DNA of 64,000 nucleotides from Magicicada septendecula (Eukaryota > Arthropoda > Insecta > Hemiptera > Cicadidae), in the NCBI GenBank assembly GCA_034769895.1, contig CM068368.1, positions 686,975,877 through 687,039,876 on the forward strand, in the 5' to 3' direction. Position numbers and translations under genes: made by a program. Positions 1-10,820 of the stretch are shown here, one piece after another (the first letter of the stretch is position 1; each line of letters starts with the position of its first letter). Under the pieces are notes generated by a model. The model was not told the DNA's origin, did no database searches, and saw only the letters and a list, made by a program, of their open reading frames with translations.

Positions 1-1640
1 AAACAGATGATAAGGAAACTGTTACAACACAAACTCATAGATAATATGTCAACATAATGTAGCAAAATTATCCTTCCGTCAATATTGATCCTATAATGAA
101 ATGCGTCAGTGCATCATTACATTTTCTAGACGACAGTTTCATTTACAGTCCCATAAACGAAAAATACAGTAAAAAAAAAGTAAGTTTCACTGGTTCACTA
201 AGGCCTACTAAATCGCAATAATCGTTTTAACTCTGCCTTCCTAAATAATATACTGTGAACTAGAACTGTAATGTATGTTACACTTAAAAAAAGTAGTAGC
301 CACGAATAGTAGACTCCCTAAATCCAACAAAAGACGAAAAATGTAAATGTAACGGACATAAAGGCAGGAGATTCAGCCACATATGGAGATAATCGTGCGC
401 AAGAGACAGTCGCTTAACATCTTCTATCCAATTATACGTGTCTCGCCTGAAAGTTGGTGAAACAGTGAACTTGAACAACAGTGGATTTGTCCAGATGGAA
501 GATGTGGCCACGGCTGGTGAGACCGGTTACCTAGACAGAAGGGTCAACAGCGTGACTCACTTGCACTGCGGTGAATCCAGAGTTGACCAGTGACAATGGA
601 TAATAACGTAACGGATCAAGACTCAATGCGCGGTTGCAGGCGAAGATTACCAATATGAATTAAAACAGTCTGAAATTACGAATGCACCGACAACACAAAC
701 GAGTCACTCCTTTATCCTAAGTTCCGTACTTACAATATAGGTTCTAGTCGTACGATTTTGTGCACCTGGAAGCATATTTCATTGCCATTTGGCCGCACTC
801 CAACGTACATTCCACAAAGAAAACGGTATGCAACCGCGATACTCGCTGATCAGGTGTCAGTTATGAGCGGTACCACCACAATTACAGTCAAGTTACATAA
901 GCTACCAGTAATACTCGTACTTCTGTACACGGATTCCGTGCTGTTCTGCGACAACAACGTATTACGTACGATTTCGGTTGCACAAATTATATTTGGTTTA
1001 ATACAACTTCCGAACTGGCACTTGGGTACATAGAAAAAGTGGGGATTTGGCGTTCTTTGAAGCAGCCATTAAGCGGTGATGTTTAAGACGCCCGTCCCAT
1101 AGTATGTGATGAATGTTGCCGCTTCAATAAGCGCCCCTTTGTTTTCAGTGGTTGTTAGGAATTCTTTTACATCTAGGACTTAGTTGTTCTCTATCCTTAC
1201 CTGTGTTTTAATTTTTAATCAATTCGCAAGTAACAAACAATAATTAGTAACAAACAAGTGATTAAATACAACTATTACATTAACGACTCGGAACACAAAG
1301 TTTTTTATAAGTAGGCCTACTTCAGGGAAACCGGGTCGATCGCAAATTGTAACATTATTGATTTTCTAATAGTGGTGTGACACCTTTGTCCTCATAATTA
1401 CAACATGTAAGTGACATAAGTCTTCAGAAACCAGTGATCAAAAGTAGCTACTGTTGAAAGTGTCGTAAGAAAAACAATTTCCAAACTTTATTTTAATGTA
1501 ACGAATTCGAAATATCAGTTTATTTATCACTGTTATTATTTGAAGTCAACAAACAACAAAGAATGACATCAAAAATAGGATACAACAGGGAAAAAAGGCT
1601 ATTCGTATGCTAAACTCGTTACTTTGGTCGAACGAAATGA
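1..1640. other. no gene recognised
   Basis: AT-rich DNA with short open frames only (for example 758-1033 on the plus strand). None shows a domain, a repeat or coding-like composition that I recognise. An octamer TAGGCCTA occurs at about 1312. Confidence 0.5.
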
Positions 1641-1662
1641 AACTTCAAACTTAAACTGACAG

Positions 1663-1860
1663 TCTACACAACTATTGTGGAGCCCATTTTAACTTATGGG
1701 TGCAAATGCTGGCAACTTTCAGATAGCCTACAGAGAAAAAGGTTATAGAAACTGTGGAAATGGACTTCTTAAGAAGAGCGTGTAATATTTCTAGAATGCA
1801 ACATGTTAGAAACGAAGATATAAGAAGGAAAACAGGGCGCATATTTACAACAGCAGAAGA
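1663..1860 (+). pseudogene. non-LTR retrotransposon RT C-terminal relic
   Basis: Conceptual translation in shifting plus-strand frames gives the region just after the reverse-transcriptase core of insect non-LTR elements. First comes a 'PILTYGCKCW' stretch, matching the common 'xYGxExWxL' block. After a frameshift comes 'VEMDFLRRACNISRMQHVR' followed by 'NEDIRRKTG', matching the usual 'AEMxFLRRxxxxxRxxxxRNExIRxxL' block. Stops and at least one frameshift interrupt it and no catalytic residues are retained, so it is a dead fragment. The exact clade (CR1, Jockey, R1 or RTE-like) cannot be set from so short a piece. What is seen is the motif order. The family assignment rests on general knowledge of these elements. 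Confidence 0.7.
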
Positions 1861-1964
1861 ATAGAATACACACCACACACCACAAAACAGGAGAGAAGAA
1901 AAGGAAGACTAGGGAGAAATGGCGATCGAAATGCGGGATGCGGTATAGACTGTAGAATCCCTGC

Positions 1965-2970
1965 TAATAATAATAATATATTTGAAATCAGTTTGTATAT
2001 ACCGAGACCTGAATACTGAAAATGAGTCGAAACACTTTAAATGTTTCACTGCCCACTATTGCTTACTGTCCAGTCAGCCTACCAGATTACAAAATTAATC
2101 AACCTGCGAATTAAACATGTTAAAAACACAACGAATGTTTCAAGTGCTAAATGTTTCAAACAAGAACGGTGTAGCGAACCACGTGGTTGTACCACGGCCC
2201 CCTAGACTGTCTGAAGGCTTTGGTTGTACTCCCGTCACTTGGAAGTTGTACACCGCTGGAACAGCAGTTTACGCGAGCTGAGTCATAACTTTCCCGAGTT
2301 AGAGTTAACGACGTAAACTAAACAAAATATCGCCATTCCGTCGGTGGAGTAACGTAGTAACGAATATTAAAGCAAAGCAATGCGCGTATAGTGATTCCAA
2401 CCATAACATGAGGAGGTAACGTATAAGCACTCACAAGGCGAACGAGATTTATAAGGAAAACACACGAAAAAATAACGAAACACAAAATTATAATCGAAGT
2501 TTCACACAACAAATAACAACTAAAACCGCTAGTAAACTACAAGAAAGAAGGAATCTCAGGCGAAGAGTGTATGAAACAAAAAAAGAGTACGGTCCAGCAG
2601 CAGATTACAAAAACATGGCAAGAGGAAGCAAACGTCTCGAGACAGGAATATTTAATGGGAAGTTATATTCTCCCCCCCCCCCAAAATAATAATGAAGGAA
2701 AATTAATAACTCAATTCGGCAGTTTTACAACTCAGAGCAGAAAGACTAGGCATACAATGTTGGTCTATTACGTAAGTAAAGCAGGAGGCGTGTACACTTG
2801 TCCAGATTGTAGCTTAGTTTCCAATAAAGTCTGTCAGGGTAAGTGTAGTCTCACTGTCCTATCCAACTCAACTAACTACAGATTAGTCACATCACACAAA
2901 CAAAACAACATACATTACACCTTTTACAGACATGAGGGTAGACTATGTAAACGAAAAAATACAAGTAAAC
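1965..2970. other. no gene recognised
   Basis: An open frame of 134 codons (2571-2975, plus) runs through a poly-C tract and shows no recognisable domain. I treat it as chance. Nothing else is seen. Confidence 0.4.
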
Positions 2971-2971
2971 C

Positions 2972-3062
2972 TTAGACTACTATTACACTAGGCAACATGT
3001 GGCGGGCAACTTGTTGCTGAGGTCGTCTAGTAACATTGTTTATATGGGAGCCTATTATACTA
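2972..3062. mobile_element. Harbinger-like terminal fragment
   Basis: The stretch starting near 2983 reads CTATTACACTAGGCAACATG. It matches the terminal inverted repeat of the TIR element at 5105-5610, which begins GGGAACTATTACACTGGGCA. A second similar piece, GGGAGCCTATTATACTAAGC, lies at about 3046-3065. It is probably a deleted copy of the same MITE-like family abutting the next repeat. Confidence 0.4.
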
Positions 3063-3199
3063 AGCCACTTGTTACTTCCATGTTCCTTAAGGAAATGGAA
3101 GTATGGTGATGGCAAAAAAAATCGTGTTCTAGATTATTGCAGATTTTGATTGTACTACACTCAAAACATGAAAAAAAGTCATTTTTCGAAAAGTGTCTG

Positions 3200-4560
3200 T
3201 GTGTGTGTGTCTGTCTGTGCGTCTATCTGTAGATTTTTTTATGGCAAACGATAACAACCGCAAATTCAAACAAAATCAAATAATTTTTTGTATGCAGCCC
3301 TGATTTGTAGAGTACTCAAGACCTATGTTTTTTGTGAAGATCGGTTAAGGGAAAGGGGTAGTTTACCTGCAACGTTTTTTTATCAAGGGTAATTTTTTCT
3401 ATGGTAAACGATAACAGCCGCAAATTCAAACAGAATCAAATAATGTTTTGCATACAGCCCAGAATTGTAGAGTTCTCAAGACCTGTTGGTTTTGGTGAAG
3501 ATCGGTTAAGGGAATAGGGTAGTTTACCAGCAACATTTTATGTTTTAACAAGGGTAATTTTTTCTATGACGAACGATAACTGCCGTAAATTACAACAGAA
3601 TCAACTACTCTTTTGCATACCTTTTTGAATTATACAGAACTCAAGGTCTGTTGATTTTGTTGAAGATCGGTTAAGGGAATGGGGTAGTTTACCTGCAACG
3701 TTTTATATTTTAACTAGGGTATTTTCTATGGCAAACGATAAGAGCCGCAAATTCAAACAGAATCAAATAATTTTTTGCATGCAGCCCTGAACTGTAGAGT
3801 ACTCAAGACCTGTTGTTTTTGGTGAAGATCGGTTAAGGGAAAGGAATAGTTTACCAGCAACGTTTTTTTTATCAGGGGTAATTTTTTTCTATGGCAAACG
3901 ATAACAGACGCAAATTCAAACAGAATCAAATAATGTTTTGTATACAGCCCGGAATAGTAGAGTTCTCAAGACTTGTTGGTTTTGGTGAAGATCGGTTAAG
4001 GGAAAGGGGTAGTTTACCTGCAACGTTTTTTTATCAAGGGTAATTTGTTTCTATGGCAAACGATAACAGCCGCAAATTCAAACAGAATCAACTACATTTT
4101 TGCATACCTTTTTGAATTAAAGAGAACTCAAGGTTTGTTGATTTTGTTGAAGATCGGTTAAAGGAAAGGGGTAGTTTACCAGCAACATTTTATGTTTTAA
4201 GAAGGGTAATTTTTTTGACGAAAGATAACTGCCGTAAATTCAAAGAGAATCAAATAATTTTTTGCATACTTTCCTGAATTGTAGTGAACTCAAGGCCTAC
4301 TGATTTTGGTGAAGATAGGTTAAGGGAAAGGGGTAGTTTACCTGCAACATTTTATGTTGTAACAAGAGAAATGTTTCCATGACGAACGATAACTGCCGCA
4401 CATTCAAACAGAATCAAATATTTTTTTGCATGCACCCCTGAATTGTAGAGGACTGAAGGTCTGTTGATTTTTGTGAAGATCGGTTAAGAGATAGGGGTAC
4501 TTTACCTGCAACGTTTTATGTTTTAACAAGAGTAAAGTACTTAATTTTGATACATAAAGT
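3200..4560. repeat. ~162-bp tandem minisatellite, ~8 copies
   Basis: The box GATCGGTTAAGGG recurs at about 3339, 3500, 3665, 3827, 3990, 4152, 4312 and 4478, so spacing is 160-166 bp. Between boxes each unit carries a TTTTATGTTTTAACAAGGGT-like part, GGCAAACGATAACAGCCGC and AAATTCAAACAGAATCAAAT. Units are diverged by point changes and small indels, so the array is not recent. Confidence 0.9.
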
Positions 4561-4799
4561 ATCCTGATAAGAAGCTCATAATAATCCACTGTAGAAACGT
4601 AGATGAAATATCTATAAATGAAGAGGTTAGGTGAACGGGGTGGGGGTAATTTTCTATAAATGAAAATTATAGTTGAAGGGAGAGGGGAGAATTTTGTATA
4701 TGTGTACTACGTTATCGGCAACAAAGAAGTAGTTCTTTGTTAAAATTCCTTCCCGGGCTGTTTAGCTTTAGTCCAATGTTTTCTGAAAAAAACCAGACT

Positions 4800-4830
4800 T
4801 TTCGGCAGTGCCATCGACTGCCATCATCAG
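4800..4830 (-). ncRNA. hammerhead-ribozyme-like core (copy A)
   Basis: On the minus strand: CTGATGA (4830-4824), an extra T, stem II GGCAGT/ACTGCC closed by a 7-nt loop, then GAAA (4803-4800). These are the CUGANGA and GAAA boxes of a hammerhead separated by a perfect 6-bp stem II. After GAAA this copy reads AGTC where the other copies have CGTC, so its short stem III is weakened. Confidence 0.6.
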
Positions 4831-5104
4831 TGAAAATCGAGTGCAAAAACGTGAGGTGGTATACGTTAGTGACCACAGTACTGTGGTTAAGGCCGAAGCA
4901 ATAAGTAGAAAGAAGTAGTTTCTATGGAAATATTTCATTTCGAATATGATTTTAAATATAAATCTTAGAACATGGAAGTCATGTATGGTTCTCCATACCG
5001 ATATTTAATATGGGTCGCCAACTTGTGGATGACGGTGGACGAGGTCGGCAACTTCCCAACCACTCGGAAGTTGCTGACGCTGGACGTGGGGCATTGTTTC
5101 AGAA

Positions 5105-5610
5105 GGGAACTATTACACTGGGCAACCTGTGGCGCACCACTCCCGCTTCCGCGCATGCGCACTTCGCCACAGACACCACCTCTGTGCCCGGGACGGCAGA
5201 CGACAGGCCCAGTTGTCATTTCGTTTTTAATATGCAAGACATAACCTTTTCATTTTGTTATCAGTGCGTTATGTCTGCTTTGATCAAGTCCAACAATTCA
5301 TCAAATGATTGTTTTGACATACGAAAATGGTTAAAAAAATTATTTTCGTCCACGCACAGATCATCGAACAGTGTGTAGTATAATCCTTTATCCATCCTTG
5401 TTGATAACATAGGGTGTATGGACATACGTCTTCTCGAGCTCTGCGTCTTCTTTTCTTTAATAACAAAGCGAGTAGCAGAAGCTCTTCATTCCTTGACGCC
5501 ATTTTCTCAACTTAAATCATCAACATGTGGCCGAGAGTTGCACACCATTTTAGCCCTCGTCAACTAGTTGCTAGAGGTCTGTCAACAAGTTGCCTAGTGT
5601 AATAGAGCCC
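5105..5610 (-). mobile_element. PIF/Harbinger-derived TIR element (506 bp)
   Basis: Bounded by imperfect terminal inverted repeats: GGGAACTATTACACTGGGCA at the left and, as reverse complement of the right end, GGGCTCTATTACACTAGGCA. The right end is followed by TAA, the usual PIF/Harbinger target duplication. The left flank reads GAA, so the duplication is not intact. The minus strand carries a transposase N-terminal fragment. At about 0.5 kb it is far too short to be autonomous and is best called a MITE that kept part of the transposase exon. Confidence 0.65.
5261..5502 (-). pseudogene. Harbinger transposase N-terminal fragment
   Basis: From 5502 downward the frame begins MASRNEELLLLALLLKKRRR. 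A single frameshift near 5435 then leads into a frame reading 'RRRMSIHPMLSTRMDKGLYY', then 'DENNFFNHFRMS', then 'FDELLDLI'. The sequence order of Leu/Arg-rich start, 'W/SIHP', 'LYxELxxDExxFFxYFRMS' and 'FDELL' is the usual N-terminus of PIF/Harbinger transposases, ahead of the DDE domain. It stops at 5261, so the whole catalytic domain is missing. The frameshift and truncation make it non-functional. Confidence 0.7.
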
Positions 5611-5915
5611 TAAACGCAACTGGAAAATGCTTGTTTACACAAAGCATGGAAACCATTTTTATTACATTTACCTACCTCCTAGTACTAACTTTAAATAGTT
5701 TTAAACAGAGCATATTTTAAGCAATAAACTGCGTAGTGAAGGACATAGTGCCGCCTCGTGGCAGGTATTAGTCCGGTACCGAAAAGTGAGGAAAAGGGGA
5801 GAAGAAATCAGCAAATCACGATGGGACGTTTGTATTTGCGTATATTAGCTTTCAGCATTGTCTGTACAGTGTGCGAATTGGAATACTGTATATATTTTTC
5901 CAATATATATTTTCT

Positions 5916-5970
<55 letters not shown>

Positions 5971-7851
5971 ACTTTATATATTTTTAAGAAGTAGACCAGT
6001 GAAAAAGGCTTTGAGTTTGTAACAGGCCTCCATGTAGTAGTAATGTGCACATCACATTGTAATGTACTTATTGAATATTACATAATTACTTATAACGAAT
6101 CCATTTGAGTGTTTGTTATGTTTTATTTTTTAATTTTCCTAATGTCTAAAGCATTTGTGTCTATTTTAACAGTTAATTTCACGAGTAAAGAATGAACATG
6201 ATCATGGTCAAGTTAAATTCAAATCACGTAATTTTCAATATTATATTTCGTTGGTTTAGTGCCGCCTAGTGCAAATTCCTTAAAATATGCTCTGGTTTTA
6301 AATAATAAATTCTCAACTCATTAAACATTTGCTGCATAAACATGCAGTAGTATTACATTAAAGGAATTGATAACAACGTTCGCTGGTATACGTACACGAC
6401 TTACCACCACCAACTCCATCCCTTACTTCGTTTTCAACCGTTTTCCGTAACTAAGTTGTCTGTACATTCTGTGTTAACAATTAAATGAACGAAAATAAAA
6501 CTGAGTCATTAACCCAACCTAAATCAAACAGAAACACAAGAATAATAAACAAACCTAATTTCAGCATGCAATAAACTGCTCATAATTCGTATTCGTAACT
6601 GTTACAAGTCGTGCTCATGTAGGAATAAACAATATAAAAACACACGGACGCATGGAGAACACGCTGGTAAAATGGAAGGACAAAAGCAATCACACGTGAT
6701 ATAATCATCTTGGAAAAAGCTTCCCTTCTCGAAGGATCGTTGTCTACTCTTCCCGGTCATCGAACCCTCCAATACGAACAACAGTCCTCCAGAGTGTCAT
6801 CAAGCTGTTTTCCTCCGCTTTCACTTTAGAAAATGTTACCGAAATTTACAACTTTCAAATGAAAAGAAAAGATTTTCAGAGGACCTTAATAAGTTGGCGT
6901 GAGCATCTGAACAAGCCTCTTCAATAATATGAAGTGTAGAAGGAGATTAGGCCTGTTCAAAAACCCAATGATTAAACCTTCTTTTTCGCGAAATAAATAC
7001 CCATTTCTTCGTTACTGATCCCATGGCTGCCAGACTGCGATGGTTTATCTTTGTCCTACCGCTAATAACCGCGAGTAGTTTAATAATTCTGTTCTACAAG
7101 TGCACAGCACCCTTCCGACAATAATTGTGACAACTATCAAACATGACTTCTCCGGCTTACTCCTCAGATTTCAAAGCTTAATAGCTTTATTACGTATTAA
7201 GTCGTAGTACTGTACGATCATAGCGCAACATTCTACTCGCAATTTGCTTAAAACATGTAGGCCTATATATAGTGAGCAAGTGTGCCTTTCAATGGTCACC
7301 GTTATCGGTTACGCAAACAAATAAACATTAAAACGACACGACCAATTGAACCATTATTATTCCAACACAGTTATCTACGGGCCAACGACATGAACTATAA
7401 CAGTCATCTTATGAGTTCGATACTAAAACTACAAACAACACTTATGACGTCTGATTACGTTTCCACAAGTTTGAAATTTTCCATGTTTATTTCCAAAACA
7501 TTTATTTAAGGATCTTAAATATTTATTTACGGTGTCTATATAGGAAAACAAGCTAGAGATTTGGAATTACGTAAAAAGCAATAAGGGCAGTCACCTTTTC
7601 TAAAATCGCAATGAAATTAGTAAAACACAAAATTATAACAGCATTACAACTTTCAGCGTAGTGATTGGTTAGAAAAAATAAACTATTGTTAATTACAGTG
7701 GTACTGTTTGTATTACTGTCAGACCGCATGCGTGAGCTTGTTCTGTCTGCAGGTAATTTAACAATTACACCTGGTTCTGTAGAATCACTAGTTACGATTC
7801 TCTGACAAAAGAAATTAATTTTTCATTTTCTGAACAATTTTTTCCTTTTTT

Positions 7852-7852
<1 letters not shown>
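5611..7852. other. intergenic, no gene seen
   Basis: AT-rich DNA with a (TA)n tract and short chance ORFs. I see no domain or repeat family that I can name. Confidence 0.45.
5920..5968. repeat. (TA)n microsatellite
   Basis: About 24 uninterrupted TA dinucleotides. Confidence 0.97.

Positions 7853-7896
<44 letters not shown>
7853..7896. repeat. (GT)n/(GC)n microsatellite
   Basis: A GT run followed by a short GCGCGCGC segment. It sits just upstream of the start of the old LTR. Confidence 0.95.
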
Positions 7897-7897
<1 letters not shown>

Positions 7898-7910
7898 CAA
7901 AACATATATA

Positions 7911-10819
7911 TTATAACGTTGCAGAAATCAGATCATATAGGGTATCCATAAGTGTTATAGAAATGATAAAAGGTAAAATAATTTAATAAATAATGAAGAA
8001 AAATATAAAATGAAGTTAAGAAAGAAGAATTGTAAACAAGAGTAATTACCAGAAGAATAAACTAGACTGACAAACAAATGACTTTGACCCAACCCCAGAG
8101 ATTGGCCAGATAAAGACAATAAGATGAGAAAAGATTTACAGAAATTAAGAAGACAAATCAATGATAAGAGACACAAATGAGTAAAGAAAACATATAAGTG
8201 ACCATGAATAAAACAATAATAAAGAAAGTACACTAACCATAAAAAATAAGTAAGACAATTATTATTAAATAAAGTATGTTGTTAAGAACCTTATTATAAT
8301 AAGAAAGTAAGGCACAAAATGTTAAAGAATAATTATAAATGTATATCTGAAATATCATTGAAACCAAGAGTGAGAGATAGGTAGGGAGTGATAACAATAA
8401 ACAGTGAAGTGATGAGAATATTAAAATGAACAACTTATAATCTTAAGGAAAAGAATAGTAACCAAGTGTAACAAACCAGAACCATAATCAAATGATGAAT
8501 AGACAAATAAGTTAATTGTGTTAGCCTGTAAGAAACAGAGTAGTTGTGGGTGTAAGAAATAGAAAAACATATTCTATTACTAAAAGAATCACTAGAATGA
8601 TTATCTTTATAGAATAGATGGTGTCGATAGTCGATACAATATTCACCAAAATGGTTATTTTGTTAATTTAAAGAAAATTAATTTGTTTGTTTAGTGTTTA
8701 AAGGAGTATAAACCAAGAAGGCATAACTTTACAGTAATATGTTTGTATTTTTTATGTAAGTAATGAAAGTATAAAGAGATGAGTAGTAGGATCATTTTAA
8801 GTAAATGACATACAACATAATAATTGTATTTAATAAGAAGGAATATGGCTGAACAATATACAGACCATTAAGTTATTTCTATATTATGTTTTGTTAATAG
8901 ATTTAAGTGTTAAATAGGTGTGTGAGAAATGGGAGTAGGAATAAAACTAGCCATGACATAAACTTAACAAACAACAAATTAATAACTATTATATAAATAG
9001 AAAGAAAAATATCAGATAAGAAATAATTTTGTAAAAGTATAATAACACTAATAGATTGTAAAACAGTTTCAAAGTAATTCAAAAGCCAATAAATGCGAAA
9101 TGAAAATAAGCAGACCATATGTACTTAATAAATAATGTTTAAATAGAGCAAAATAAGAAATTCGAAGATGTTACAGTTTAGGCCTATAAATGACATAGCT
9201 GTCTAACTTCAGAAACTCAATTGTAAACAATTGAATATTGTTATTGAATAATAAGACCAAGTAAATTATGTAATTACAATTAACTAACAATAATAACATG
9301 TCAGAATGGTGATAAACAGTATAAATAAGTAAAATATGAAATAACATAGTATTATCAATTTTGTCCAAAAACATTAATACATGGCCTAGACCAGCCTTGT
9401 GAGATGTCAAATTGATCACTGATAGAAAATAGGGACATCTATGTTAATATTTCAAGCATAGGAAATATCCCCAAGGAAAAATAACCATTATAAAATATTT
9501 ATTCATTTTGAACAGAAAACCAGGATTTATAACAATAGTTTCAAATGTACTTAACCAATCAGAGTCAAGGCGGTTGCCATAACAACGGAACGTTATTATA
9601 ATTTTGACCGTTATGTAACGGGAGTTCCATTAGTAACTATCCAGAGGTGAAGACGCTATATTGATGCGGACCTTTTAAAGGCAAATAACGAAAATCAGAA
9701 AGAAATTAAAGTGAATTGAATACCAGAAGTCAACCATAGTTCCAGCATCTCAAGGAGGAACAATAAACGAAATTTCAAAATTAATAATTAAATAAAAAAT
9801 TGAATAAAAGAAACAGACGCCAGGAGGAGACGACAACCCTATCTTTGAAATTAAACGAATGTACTAACGCAACAGTGAAGAAACCTTGACGATCAATAAC
9901 ACTAACAACATGGTTTTGTTAAGTATGAATTAAATTATAAAGAATTACGAACTAAAACTGATTAACTTTTTTCACAATATATAACTCTCACTCTGAACTT
10001 TGAACACCAAATTCTTTCAAGGATTAATGAATCATTTTTATTAACACATTAAGTAACTGTAAGATAACCTATGTCCGAAACTGATAAAACTGACACACAC
10101 TTTTAAAACAACAGAGTTGAATTTAATGTAAACCTTTTTCGTATTTAAGTACAACAACTGTAAGGTGGTGTACTTTATTTAACATCTTGTTTTCACTCTT
10201 TTCGTAACCACAAGAACTCATTGGCAAATTAACTTGTGTAAATAAGTACACACGACAGCCATTGTGGCGTCAATCTAATACTGCGCTGCCACCTTTGCTC
10301 TCTGCTGAGTGAAAATTAATTTTTTGCCGAGGCTAAACTTTATTATAATAACCTCTATTGTACGACAATTATAAAAAATTAATGAATCATCGAATCAAAT
10401 AAATAAGTACGAATCTTTAATAGCCGTCCTGTGTTTATTTAAATTGTATTATGTATGTTGTGTTCTTTAGTGGAGAATAGAATTCTTTGCCCAAATTTTA
10501 TGTTGGCAACACGTCCAAAGACAAGCGAAATTCGAGTTCCCGCCAGTCTGCGAGGTAATTCGAATTAATCATCACAGTACAGGAGACAAAACTAATCTTG
10601 AACCTTTTAATTGAATTCTGAAAACCAATTTGGCGCCTTTCGGGAAATAAACATACAAAATAAGGACAGGCAAGGATTTCGGTACTGGTTATTCGTACGT
10701 TCGCGACGGACATAGTCTGCGTGAGGTACGTTTAAGAGCGACGACGACTTGGTAAGACTTAGAGAATATACAAAATACATTTTACACTCTTACAATTAGG
10801 CGGGAGACGTCTAGTTACA
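7911..10819 (+). mobile_element. old diverged solo LTR, related to the 10.8-26 kb array
   Basis: The plus strand here resembles the reverse complement of the array LTR. Examples are AACCCCAGAGATTGGCCAGA (from about 8089), matching the reverse complement of TTTGGTCAATCACTTGGGTT, and the ACCAATCAGA ... GTTGCCATAACAAC block at 9553-9586, matching the LTR block around 12100-12150. The right end GACGTCTAGTTACA meets the array's first LTR directly. The left end is approximate. Divergence is high, with many indels, and no internal region or partner LTR is seen, so it looks like an old solo LTR in sense orientation. It lies head to head with the minus-strand array. Confidence 0.5.
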
Positions 10820-10820
10820 A

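Larger units (their letters stand above)
3070..5008 (-). mobile_element. minisatellite/hammerhead repeat, copy A
   Basis: Interspersed repeat seen three times in the window (here, 34647-36130 and 36190-36773). Read on the minus strand, it starts with a conserved end (AAATATCGGTAT..., 5008 downward). It then holds a hammerhead-like core (4830-4800), the segment CGATAACGTAGTA, and about eight copies of a ~162-bp minisatellite (3200-4560) carrying the box GATCGGTTAAGGGAAAGGGG. It finishes at a short GT-rich tract and a near-palindrome around 3078-3106. No long ORF is present. Sequence identity among the three copies breaks off sharply at the same outer base, which argues for a mobile unit. Its class is unresolved. 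A non-autonomous Penelope-like or retrozyme-like origin is inferred from the ribozyme. Confidence 0.6.

Noticed and set aside
3200-4560. CRISPR-like array
   Set aside because: The units are ~162 bp, diverged throughout and lack alternating identical repeats and unique spacers. The genome is eukaryotic.
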